Assembly (NCBI RefSeq): GCF_900112485.1
Contig: NZ_FOMG01000002.1
Coordinates: 1-64,000, forward strand
Length of the DNA: 64,000 nucleotides
DNA from: Clostridium uliginosum
GTDB lineage: Bacteria > Bacillota > Clostridia > Clostridiales > Clostridiaceae
Reading direction: 5' to 3'
A model generated the notes under the pieces. The model did not search any database. It saw only the letters and a program-made list of their open reading frames with translations, and was not told the DNA's origin. The translations under genes were made by a program, and so were the position numbers. Positions within the stretch are counted from its first letter, which is position 1. Each line of letters starts with the position of its first letter. Below are positions 18,513-26,467 of the stretch, piece by piece.

Positions 18513-19477
18513 TACTCAAGAACCTCCAATAGTATATCTTTGCTTTCTAAATAGCTTAGTACTTTATCTTTATCTTTTTCTTGTATGTTAATTACAAGTC
18601 CCCCTAAAATATTACCTCTAAACTTTTCAAGCTTGCCCCACACAATTGAAAAGTCTACTCCCACTTCTCTTGCCATTTTTGTTATAATAGCATTTTCTGA
18701 AGAATTGCTTGGGAATAATAACTTTATGTTAATTCCCTCTTCTGGAAGTGTTTCATTTTCTTCTTCTCCTAAAAATTTCTTTAGTGATAATCCCGGTTGT
18801 AGGAATAAATCTTCTGCTCTACCCTCTACCTTAATTTCACCATCTTCTATTAATGCGACCTTCTCACATACTTCCTTAACAACTTCCATTTGATGAGTAA
18901 CCATTACTATAGTTATACCAAGTTCTTTATTTATCTTAGAAAGTAATACTAAAATATCTTTAGTTATTTTTGGATCTAATGCTGAAGTAGCCTCATCACA
19001 AAGAAGTATCTTGGGTTCTAAAGCTAATGCTCTGGCAATTGCAACTCTTTGTTTTTGTCCCCCACTAAGTTCTGATGGTTTGCTAGATATTTTGTCTTCT
19101 AGCCCAACTAATTTAAGAAGTTCTAAAACTCTAGTTTTGATTTCTCTTTTATCATATCCCCACACTTCCAAAGGTAGTGCAATATTATCAAAAACATTTT
19201 TCCTTTGCATAAGATTAAAGTTTTGAAAAATCATACCTAAGCTCTTTCTAAATTCTCTAAGATCCTTATCTTTTAAAGATGAAACTTCATGTCCCATAAC
19301 ATTAAGAACTCCATTATCATAAGATTCAAGACCATTTATACATCTTAACAAAGTAGATTTGCCCGCTCCACTATGTCCTATTATTCCGTAAATTTCCCCT
19401 TTTTTTATGCTTATTGAAATATCTTTTAAAACGTGTGTTTCCCCAAAACTTTTTACTATGTTTTTAATTTCTATCAA
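18512..19477 (-). CDS. metN: MetN methionine ABC transporter ATP-binding protein
   Basis: 321 residues. Walker A GHSGAGKST (about 33-41), signature LSGGQKQRV, Walker B ILLCDEATSALD and the H-loop VTHQME are intact. The C-terminal NIL domain (about 250-320) is the regulatory methionine-binding ACT-like domain typical of MetN. First gene of metNIQ, downstream of the SAM-I riboswitch. Cytoplasmic, on the inner face of the membrane. Confidence 0.96.
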   Translation of the reverse strand: MIEIKNIVKSFGETHVLKDISISIKKGEIYGIIGHSGAGKSTLLRCINGLESYDNGVLNVMGHEVSSLKDKDLREFRKSLGMIFQNFNLMQRKNVFDNIALPLEVWGYDKREIKTRVLELLKLVGLEDKISSKPSELSGGQKQRVAIARALALEPKILLCDEATSALDPKITKDILVLLSKINKELGITIVMVTHQMEVVKEVCEKVALIEDGEIKVEGRAEDLFLQPGLSLKKFLGEEENETLPEEGINIKLLFPSNSSENAIITKMAREVGVDFSIVWGKLEKFRGNILGGLVINIQEKDKDKVLSYLESKDILLEVLE

Positions 19478-19524
19478 CTATTTTTCCTCCTTTGGAAAAT
19501 TTGTTTTTGTAATTTTATCCGGAT

Positions 19525-19562
19525 AAAAAAAACAAAAGCGCTAGAGAATAAATCTCTAGCGC
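19525..19562 (-). terminator. Expression-platform terminator of the SAM-I riboswitch
   Basis: GCGCTAGAGA / TCTCTAGCGC stem, followed on the minus strand by a T-rich run. Confidence 0.9.
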
Positions 19563-19706
19563 ATAATAACACTATACAAATTCACCCTCTCATCTACCAG
19601 CTAAAAAAGCTGCAGGAATTAGCACCACTAAATTGGTAAATGAACCAATAAATAGGTTGCTGGGCTTCACAGGGCCAGTCCCTCCGCCACTCTTGATAAG
19701 ATATCA
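19563..19706 (-). ncRNA. SAM-I (S-box) riboswitch for metNIQ
   Basis: The minus strand carries the S-box landmarks in order: ATCAAGAG, GGCGGAGGGACTGGCCC, TGAAGCCCAGCAACC, a variable stem, GGTGCTAATTCCTGCAG and GATGAGAG. SAM binding should favour the following terminator and shut off methionine import. Confidence 0.95.
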
Positions 19707-19735
19707 AAATATTAAATTTTTAACTTCTTTTTAGA

Positions 19736-19764
19736 ATTATAAAACTATATTTTAAATTTGTCAA
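19736..19764 (-). promoter_or_regulatory. metNIQ promoter
   Basis: Perfect TTGACA, 17-bp spacer, TATAAT on the minus strand, about 30 bp upstream of the riboswitch. Confidence 0.85.
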
Positions 19765-19770
19765 TATATA

Positions 19771-19842
19771 TTTTTTAAAAATAACATGTCAGTATGCTAG
19801 TCTATTTTGTATCATAGTACATCGGCATATTCAAAAAATAAA
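19771..19842. repeat. Family-1 fragments
   Basis: An internal piece (AACATGTCAGTATGCTAGTC) abuts a fresh left end (GGCATATTCAAAAAATAA) that runs into the end of the following kinase gene. Two partial copies side by side. Confidence 0.6.
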
Positions 19843-21084
19843 TTACACAATTTTTTCAACTAAAGGCAATACTATTTTAAACTCAGTCGAAAACCCTATA
19901 TTCTTTATATTAAAAGATCCATTATGCTTATCAACAAGATGTTTTATATTTTTTGATACATAATATTTAGATTTACTATGTATATCTAAAGTATTATTTT
20001 CTGTATTACTTTCAACTTCAGTAACATTATTTTCTATATTAATTACTAACTCATCTAAAGTATTATATGTTTTTACGATGATAAATCCATTAGTCTTACT
20101 TATATTCTCTACTATATTACTTAGAATTGTATGTAATTGAGCTTGTGGCATTTTTACTAAAGCTAAATCACCTTTATCTTCTACAATAACATGTATTCCT
20201 TTATTAATAACTGGTTTTAATATATCAGAAATTAATTTATTTTGAATATTATAATTAATTTGCACAGCACTTTTTATATTATTGTTTGTTTGCATAATGT
20301 TTTTCAAAGATTCTCCTAATTTTTCATCTCTTTTCATTAGGTATAAACCATACAAATAAGAAATTTGAGCACCATAATCATGCTTAATCTTTCTAAGCTG
20401 GTTATTTTTTAAATCTAATATTTGATTTAATTTAAGAATATACTCAGCTTCCCTTTTCATATTACCAAAATATATTGTGATTAAAATAAAAAATGCAAAA
20501 AAGTCAATAATAATTAGATTTTTTACTAATGGATAACTAATTATCAAGTTTTTAGAATAAAGAATAATAATATAATCCACCTCCAAAGTCATTAATATAA
20601 TCATACTTATAAGTAATTTATCGTTTATAAATAAATTATGTATTTTTATTATACGTTTTCTATGCTTAAATATATAATAAATAACTATGTAGTCTATTAT
20701 GTATGTAGTAAAAAGTCTTATTATATTAATGTATTGAATTGATTCTAGTTTATGAAAACATATTATTATTACATTCATAAATATTATATGTGTTATTCCC
20801 ATTAGCAAATATATTATTATGTAGGAAATTGTAGCTCTAACTATATCTTTTTTATAAAATATACCCAAAATAATTAAACACATTATATGAATATAAAAAA
20901 TAACCATCATTGTATCAATGATATACTTCTTTAAAAATTCTGAAGCTAGTAACAGTATAAAAACAATCCCTATTAATTCTATATTTTTCTTTTTATATTC
21001 TTGTCTAATACAGCTGTTTGTTATAATTAGAATTACAGTAGATTGCAAAATCATATTAATAACACTTGCTATTCTTACAAGCAT
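19843..21084 (-). CDS. AgrC-like sensor kinase with His but degenerate ATPase domain
   Basis: 413 residues: six to seven membrane segments (1-208), then a cytoplasmic HPK10-type module. The phosphoacceptor His235 is intact (LRKIKHDYGAQISYLY). The ATP-binding part keeps an N-box-like LSNIVENIS (321-329), but the position equivalent to the NNGP glycine box reads ENNVTEVE, and the F-box and second glycine box are absent (KYYVSKNIKHLV instead of a GxGL motif). It is therefore unlikely to bind ATP itself. AGGAGG lies 8 bases before the ATG. It has its own upstream terminator boundary. The neighbouring paralogue has the opposite defect, so phosphorylation in trans is a plausible inference. Confidence 0.8.
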   Translation of the reverse strand: MLVRIASVINMILQSTVILIITNSCIRQEYKKKNIELIGIVFILLLASEFLKKYIIDTMMVIFYIHIMCLIILGIFYKKDIVRATISYIIIYLLMGITHIIFMNVIIICFHKLESIQYINIIRLFTTYIIDYIVIYYIFKHRKRIIKIHNLFINDKLLISMIILMTLEVDYIIILYSKNLIISYPLVKNLIIIDFFAFFILITIYFGNMKREAEYILKLNQILDLKNNQLRKIKHDYGAQISYLYGLYLMKRDEKLGESLKNIMQTNNNIKSAVQINYNIQNKLISDILKPVINKGIHVIVEDKGDLALVKMPQAQLHTILSNIVENISKTNGFIIVKTYNTLDELVINIENNVTEVESNTENNTLDIHSKSKYYVSKNIKHLVDKHNGSFNIKNIGFSTEFKIVLPLVEKIV

Positions 21085-21200
21085 TAATCCATCCTCCTAC
21101 TTATAACTAATTTATTTTTGTTAAAATTTTCATGTTTTTTAATCATATTTTTATTATACTACTTATTTAAAAAATAATATAACTTAAATTCTTTTTTATA

Positions 21201-21244
21201 AAAAAACAGATACTGATATTAAATATATCAATACCTGTTTTTTT
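21201..21244 (-). terminator. Terminator after the agrBDC-like operon
   Basis: AAACAG(G)TATTGATAT-type stem with T runs on both sides. It separates the two kinase genes. Confidence 0.8.
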
Positions 21245-21269
21245 AAAGATTTTTTAATTAAATAGTTAA

Positions 21270-22550
21270 TTAGTATAAAGGGATTTTCACTTCAAATTTT
21301 GTAGATTCCTCTGTGCTTTTTACATTCACACTTCCATTGTATTTATCAACTAATTCTTTAACAATATTTAAACCGTATCCATGATTTTTATCTATATTAT
21401 CTTTAGTAGTAAATCCTGCATCGAAAATTTTGTGTATATTTTTTTCTTCAATTTTAGGACCATTATTTTCTATATTAATTACTAAATTTTTATTTAAATT
21501 ATACGTTTTAATAATTATAATTCCGATTCCATTCATAGCTTTAACTGCATTGTTTACAATGTTAGATATTATTCTATATAACTCCATTTCTGACATTTCG
21601 ATTTTATCTAAATTACCTTCATCATCTACAATAACATTAATTTCTTTTTCTGATATTTTTTTTACTATACTATTTATTAAAGTATTTGTGTCACAATTAT
21701 CATTTATATCAACTTCACTATTAGAATTATTTTCCTTGTTAGGATTACTTTCATTTATTATTTCTTTTAATTTTTCTCCAATTTTATCAATTCTTTTCAT
21801 TGAATAAAGATCATACATATAAGAAATTTGCTTTCCATACTCATTTTGAATTTTTCTCAATTCACTATTCCTAGTATCCAAAACTCTATTTAAAGCTAAA
21901 ATTTTGTTTGAATTTCTAGCTATATTAACAAAATACATTGTAGTAATTATGGTAAATATTATGCCACTTATTACAATAATATTTTCAAATAAGATATTGT
22001 CCTCTACATTGCTTAATATTAAATAAAAGGCTCCTATAAAATCTAATAAAAAACTTATTATAATTAATATAATAATTGAATACTTTTTATTAATTATAAG
22101 TTTATATAATTTAAAAATTTCATCTTTAAACATAATACATAAAAATTCCATTATAAATTGTGGCATATATACAATACCAATCGTTAAAACATCTAAATAT
22201 TCTGCTGAAACTAAAAATTTAAAATATCCAAAAATTAAGATTCCAAATATCATAACATCCATTACTATAAAAAAATAAATTAATGTATAAGCAGTTAATG
22301 CATATATTAAATTTTTTCTATAAAATATACCTATTATAATAGCAACTGTTATATGAGTAATAAATACACATATTGATAAGTTTCCAAACTGTTTTGTTAT
22401 AAATTCCATAAATAAAAATATTATAAATGTAATAACTGACAATTCTTTTTTACTATGCTTATATTCATTATTTATACAATAATTTGGTATACTTACGCAC
22501 ATGATTGATTGAATAATTGTATTTATCATCTCTACTATAGATATTACCAA
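21270..22550 (-). CDS. agrC: AgrC-like sensor kinase with ATPase domain but no phosphoacceptor His
   Basis: 426 residues: membrane sensor (1-210), coiled linker, then a GHKL ATPase domain with every box present: N-box SNIVNNAVKAM (329-339), ENNGPKI (361-367), IFDAGFTT (375-382) and HGYGLNIVKEL (390-400). At the H-box it reads LRKIQNEYGKQ, so Asn236 replaces the His that the paralogue carries (KHDYG). No other His fits. A TTG start at 22550 is supported by AAAGGAGG 7 bases upstream. It follows agrD by about 30 bp, so it should sense the AgrD-derived peptide. No LytTR response regulator (AgrA) is in the window. Confidence 0.85.
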   Translation of the reverse strand: MVISIVEMINTIIQSIMCVSIPNYCINNEYKHSKKELSVITFIIFLFMEFITKQFGNLSICVFITHITVAIIIGIFYRKNLIYALTAYTLIYFFIVMDVMIFGILIFGYFKFLVSAEYLDVLTIGIVYMPQFIMEFLCIMFKDEIFKLYKLIINKKYSIIILIIISFLLDFIGAFYLILSNVEDNILFENIIVISGIIFTIITTMYFVNIARNSNKILALNRVLDTRNSELRKIQNEYGKQISYMYDLYSMKRIDKIGEKLKEIINESNPNKENNSNSEVDINDNCDTNTLINSIVKKISEKEINVIVDDEGNLDKIEMSEMELYRIISNIVNNAVKAMNGIGIIIIKTYNLNKNLVINIENNGPKIEEKNIHKIFDAGFTTKDNIDKNHGYGLNIVKELVDKYNGSVNVKSTEESTKFEVKIPLY

Positions 22551-22581
22551 TTTGCGTCCTCCTTTGTCTGTTGAAAATGTT

Positions 22582-22710
22582 TTATCTAAACTTTTTCATT
22601 GATTCAGGCATTTCTTCAACACCTACTCCAGCTAGTGAAGCTGGACTTGCTGTAATCATAGCATTAGATAACATCATTAAAAATCTTCCAATATATTCTT
22701 TCATTTTCAT
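22582..22710 (-). CDS. agrD: AgrD-like cyclic lactone autoinducer precursor, serine type
   Basis: A 42-residue peptide gene between agrB and agrC, with AAGGAG 9 bases before the ATG. An amphipathic N-terminal helix (MKMKEYIGRFLMMLSNAM) is followed by ITASPASLAGVG and the charged C-terminal tail VEEMPESMKKFR, which fits the AgrD recognition tail (VPxEL-like). Aligning the tail proline with known AgrDs puts Ser25 exactly where the thiolactone Cys normally sits, predicting a five-residue ring S-L-A-G-V closed as an ester (lactone). The peptide has no Cys. Processing and ring size are inferred. Confidence 0.85.
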   Translation of the reverse strand: MKMKEYIGRFLMMLSNAMITASPASLAGVGVEEMPESMKKFR

Positions 22711-22808
22711 AATTTATTCACTCCTTAATAATTTTCAAACTTATTTTGATTTTTATAAGTATAAAACTCACTTAAATTGTTTAAGTGTTGAATCTTAATA
22801 TTACTACT

Positions 22809-23366
22809 TTAAGTTTCCCTCTTATTAAACATTAATATTGCTTGAAACAGGATTGTCCATGTTATAATTTCATAAAAATAACTATACTTATATAAAAGTA
22901 TTGAAATTACTGCAAAGACTGTAGTAATACTAATTCCTAATATCCTATTTTTTTTTATAATTTGAGGACGCGTAATTGGCATTTTTTTATTTATTACTGG
23001 AGCTGTATTCCACATACAAAACAAACTAATAAAAATTAAAATACAGTTGCTTATAAAACTAAGTTTTGAATTTAAACTTAATTCTATGACTCCAGCTGTT
23101 ATTAGCAATGAAGCTATAAAACATCTTATTTGAGTATATTCATGATATCCACCTATAAAAGGCTTTGTCATTGACATAACGGCAATAACAAGAATACTTT
23201 CTTTAAAATATCCAAACATTGAAAATATTAATATAATCGAAACTAATTTTATTATTTCAAAAGATAACATTATAACTGTATATTCAATTTGTTCTTGTTG
23301 ATCTTTACTATATCCATTAGCATCTGATATATTTTTTACGAATCTTTTCAAAATATCTCTAATCAT
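22809..23366 (-). CDS. agrB: AgrB-type autoinducer-processing membrane protease
   Basis: A 185-residue membrane protein with the conserved catalytic pair His75 and Cys82 in GGYHEYTQIRCF. AgrB cleaves the C-terminal tail of AgrD and forms the ring. It is the first gene of agrB-agrD-agrC, with a consensus-like promoter upstream. The roughly 100-bp gap to agrD has only a weak hairpin. Length is typical. Confidence 0.93.
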   Translation of the reverse strand: MIRDILKRFVKNISDANGYSKDQQEQIEYTVIMLSFEIIKLVSIILIFSMFGYFKESILVIAVMSMTKPFIGGYHEYTQIRCFIASLLITAGVIELSLNSKLSFISNCILIFISLFCMWNTAPVINKKMPITRPQIIKKNRILGISITTVFAVISILLYKYSYFYEIITWTILFQAILMFNKRET

Positions 23367-23410
23367 ATCTTTTTTACCATTTCTACTATTTTTTTGTAGT
23401 GCACTCTTGT

Positions 23411-23460
23411 ATTATAAACTCTATTTACATATTTTTCAATAAAAAAATGTCTATTTACAT
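23411..23460 (-). promoter_or_regulatory. agrB promoter with 10-bp direct repeats
   Basis: TTGAAA (23439-23434), 17-bp spacer, TATAAT (23416-23411) on the minus strand. The decamer CTATTTACAT (plus strand) occurs at 23421-23430, between -35 and -10, and at 23451-23460, just upstream: a candidate regulator site. Confidence 0.65.
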
Positions 23461-23540
23461 TATTAAGTTGAAATTTGTGATATTTTACAATAATTCTTAT
23501 TTAGGTATTTTTTTTAAAATCCATTATTTATTATAAATTT

Positions 23541-23580
23541 GGCTCTGTTTTAAAACCACATTGATATTATTAATTTAGGT
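23541..23580. repeat. Family-2 left-end fragment
   Basis: GGCTCTGTTTTAAAACCACA then TTGATATTATT; no right end seen. Confidence 0.6.
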
Positions 23581-23612
23581 ATCTAAAAAAAGCTGACTCA
23601 AATTATATATAA

Positions 23613-23771
23613 GACATACTCAAAAAAATAACAAGTCAATGTGTCTAATATATTCTGACCATACTACGTCAGGATGTTCACCTAATAGATAAATTATTAA
23701 GTGAACATCCTTCCTTGCCTGACACAAAATATACATTACATCTTTGACTCGTTATTTTCTTTATATATGCC
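23613..23771. repeat. Family-1 element, full copy
   Basis: GACATACTCAAAAAAATAAC at the left, mirrored at the right (ATATGCC), with TAA duplications at 23610-23612 and 23772-23774. Central palindrome of a GTTCACCTAATAG type. Confidence 0.85.
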
Positions 23772-23810
23772 TAAATCATTTTACATCAACTTTTTTAATA
23801 AAAAAATAAA

Positions 23811-24458
23811 TTAAGCTTCAGTATTAATTAGCTCTTTTTTTTCTAATATAATATCTACAAACTTCTCTCCATAAGGAAGTAATAATTGAATAAATGGTCC
23901 TATTGTTAACATACATATTATTGTTCCAATCCATACTTTTCCACCTAACAAATATCCTACAACTAAGTATGTAGCGTCTAATGCCATACGAATCCAACTA
24001 TATTGGAATTTTGTTTTATTTTGTATTATAAATGGCACAATATCATTAGGCGCAACACCTAGATCTGTTGCTGAAAGTATTGAAAAACCAATTGCTATAA
24101 TAAAATTCACCAAAACAATTAATAATGCCTTTATAAATATATTACAAGAATCTATTGGTAAGCTTGAAAATATCCACATTGCAAAATCAATCACTGGCCC
24201 TACTCCAATAAGACAAATAAATGTTCCAAGCTTTATACGTTTTCTATCTGCTAAAAGTATTATACAAGTTAATACAAATAATATAACCATATTGGCTATT
24301 CCTGGAGTACTTCCTAATACTTTAGATAAGCCTTGGGTAAAAACTGTAAATGAATCAGTACCAATATTGGTTACTAAAGATAATGCTACTCCAAACTGAA
24401 TTATTGCCATCCCAAAGAAAAATAAAATCAGTTTTTTTATCCATATTTTTTTATCCAT
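23811..24458 (-). CDS. YczE/YyaS/YitT family membrane protein
   Basis: 215 residues, about five to six membrane segments, a short basic N-terminus, and the family stretches GVALSLVTNIGTDSFTVF and DLGVAPNDIVPF. The function of this family is unsettled. It stands alone, with no regulatory element recognised upstream. Confidence 0.75.
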   Translation of the reverse strand: MDKKIWIKKLILFFFGMAIIQFGVALSLVTNIGTDSFTVFTQGLSKVLGSTPGIANMVILFVLTCIILLADRKRIKLGTFICLIGVGPVIDFAMWIFSSLPIDSCNIFIKALLIVLVNFIIAIGFSILSATDLGVAPNDIVPFIIQNKTKFQYSWIRMALDATYLVVGYLLGGKVWIGTIICMLTIGPFIQLLLPYGEKFVDIILEKKELINTEA

Positions 24459-24707
24459 ATTTTTTCCATCCTTTTTTTCATATTTTGCTACAACTATTTA
24501 TTTAATTATTTCTTAAAATAAGCCATTATTCGTACAAGCCTAAAAAGTATTTTACATTATGTGATTTACTTTGTCAAAAAACGATAAAAAATTTATTTTA
24601 TTTACACTTCCCATCTATCAAAATTAAACATATTAATTAAAATATATATAATTAGGAAAATTGTTCTTATTATTATTTGGTTTAATTACCACTATGCTAT
24701 TAATCCA

Positions 24708-24757
24708 ATAAAAAAAGCCAACTAGAAATGATCTCTAGATCATTTCTAGTCAACCCA
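24708..24757 (-). terminator. Terminator after the 256-residue protein gene
   Basis: ACTAGAAATGATC / GATCATTTCTAGT stem with TTTTTT on the minus-strand side. Confidence 0.9.
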
Positions 24758-24805
24758 TTAATATAAATCAAATTAACACTTATGCTCTCTATTATTTTAC
24801 ATTTG

Positions 24806-25576
24806 TTACTTATCTTGAACAATAAGCTTAAAATCGTTAAGACTTATTTTATATTCATTAAGCATTTCTATCACTGTATTTCTTAATGTATTCTCATTAG
24901 ATTTTTTCTCTAAAATTTTTATATCTGTATTTACAACTTTATCACTATTCTTATTTTTCTTATATTTCTTTGTTAATACTTCTGCTGTTTTTACAAGTAA
25001 ATCATCCCAATTTTCTACCTCTATTATATTATCATCTAATTTAAATGCCTTAGGTTCTTTTAATGAAAAATCCTTATATATCTCTATTCCACCTTCAATA
25101 TCTATGTCACTGTTTATATGTTGACTTTGTAATTCAATATTTGTCTCATTGGTCTTTAATTCACTATTCTTTATACTTATCTCATTATTATTAATAGCTT
25201 CTTCATACTCTTCTTCCATCCATTTTACATATTTATCTATACTTTGAACAATATCATATATTGCTATAGATGTATTTCTATGTGATTCACTAAGTTCAAA
25301 ATCTCTTTCAGTTTTAACTGCATAGCTTGACTTATCTTCAATATAATCTATAGTATTTTCTAAAGTATTAGCTAAATTAGTTAAAGAACTTCTGATTTCA
25401 ACAGACATAGAAGGAAATTGATCAATAACATACTTAATTATATTTTTATCAATTATTGATAGATTCTTTTTTTTAGAATTGTCTCCTCTATATTCTCCTT
25501 TTTCATTTGTTTGCTCAAACATTTGTGAAGTCTCTACTTCAGCATCATTTTTCTTAAAAAAACTTGTTTTCTTCAT
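24806..25576 (-). CDS. Hypothetical protein, 256 residues
   Basis: Not recognised. A soluble, acidic protein without signal peptide or membrane segment. An Asn/Lys/Glu-rich N-terminus is followed by a helical region (about 45-125), a low-complexity middle, and a C-terminal helical segment (from about 180: VENWDDLLVKTAEVLTKKYK) resembling small helical domains in other clostridial hypotheticals. AAGGGAG precedes the ATG, and a strong terminator follows. Confidence 0.65.
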   Translation of the reverse strand: MKKTSFFKKNDAEVETSQMFEQTNEKGEYRGDNSKKKNLSIIDKNIIKYVIDQFPSMSVEIRSSLTNLANTLENTIDYIEDKSSYAVKTERDFELSESHRNTSIAIYDIVQSIDKYVKWMEEEYEEAINNNEISIKNSELKTNETNIELQSQHINSDIDIEGGIEIYKDFSLKEPKAFKLDDNIIEVENWDDLLVKTAEVLTKKYKKNKNSDKVVNTDIKILEKKSNENTLRNTVIEMLNEYKISLNDFKLIVQDK

Positions 25577-25698
25577 AATCCCACTCCCTTAATTATACCT
25601 ATTATATTTCTATATATATTTTACCATATTTTTCTAATTATGTTAACTAAATTACAAATAAGATTTATATATAAATATATAGTAGGAAAATTACATAA

Positions 25699-25745
25699 GG
25701 CATATGAAAATAAATGAAAAATACGATGTATAAATAGAATATGCC
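25699..25745. repeat. Family-1 element, 47-bp copy
   Basis: GGCATATGAAAATAA joined to GAATATGCC, TAA on both sides (25696-25698 and 25746-25748). Lies right after the stop of the next gene. Confidence 0.75.
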
Positions 25746-25756
25746 TAAAGCATATT

Positions 25757-26092
25757 CTATTTATTACATAGTTCTTCTACTAAAATTTTTGATACAACTA
25801 TATCCCCTAATTCAATCTTATTAGGATTTATAAGTAAAGAAAAACTTTTAATCCATATATTATCATCTATCATTTTGTTTGAATCTACATCTTCAGTAGG
25901 GTTTTCATCATAAACTTCTTCTAATTGCTTGTCTCTTGTTAACATAACTATTCTCCTACAAGGTTCATCTTGTTGATCAAAAATATTAAAAAAGCTATTA
26001 TATGTATCAAAAGATTTTACAGAAGTAACTACCTTTAAATATAATCCATATTCATTTGCTGCGTCCATTGCATTAATATAATCTTTATTCAT
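25757..26092 (-). CDS. Hypothetical protein, 111 residues
   Basis: Not recognised. A small, acidic, soluble protein with no signal peptide. A GAGGTGAG ribosome-binding site before the ATG supports it as a real gene. It is bracketed by two short family-1 repeats and not obviously in an operon. Confidence 0.6.
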   Translation of the reverse strand: MNKDYINAMDAANEYGLYLKVVTSVKSFDTYNSFFNIFDQQDEPCRRIVMLTRDKQLEEVYDENPTEDVDSNKMIDDNIWIKSFSLLINPNKIELGDIVVSKILVEELCNK

Positions 26093-26120
26093 CTAAACTC
26101 ACCTCACTTTTTATTAATTA

Positions 26121-26178
26121 GGCACGTGAAAGAAAATAATAAACAAGCATACTGATCTATTATTTTTTTGAATGTGCC
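26121..26178. repeat. Family-1 element, 58-bp copy
   Basis: GGCACGTGAAAGAAAATAAT with a mirrored right end (TTTTTTTGAATGTGCC), TTA at 26118-26120 and 26179-26181. Confidence 0.85.
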
Positions 26179-26318
26179 TTAATTTGTAATTACACTTCTC
26201 TAAGTCTATTTTAATAACAAAAATATATCAACTATTTAATTTCAATCTATCTATAAAAATAATTTTTAAGGATATTCAAATTCTTTATAATTCCCAAAAA
26301 TTTTATTTATAGATAAAA

Positions 26319-26366
26319 CAAATAATCCAGTATTTTTCATATTAAAAATACTGGACTTATTATTTT
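26319..26366 (-). terminator. Bidirectional hairpin terminator downstream of hcp
   Basis: CCAGTATTTTT / AAAAATACTGG stem with A/T-rich flanks on both sides. Separated from the hcp stop by a family-2 element. Confidence 0.7.
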
Positions 26367-26373
26367 CTTTAAA

Positions 26374-26451
26374 GGTTATGTTTTAAGTGAATGTTGATAT
26401 TATAATATGAGCTTCATATTACAATATCAACATTCACTTAAAACATTAGTC
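26374..26451. repeat. Family-2 element, about 78 bp
   Basis: GGTTATGTTTTAAGTGAATG and its near-perfect mirror enclose a short centre, making a long hairpin. Flanks TCTTTAAA and TATTTAAA agree at 7 of 8 bases. Confidence 0.8.
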
Positions 26452-26467
26452 TATTTAAAATATCTTA

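Noticed and set aside
19843..21084. Calling the degenerate kinase a pseudogene
   Set aside because: The frame is intact over 413 residues, the ribosome-binding site is good and the His motif is conserved, so selective loss of the ATPase boxes is more likely than decay.
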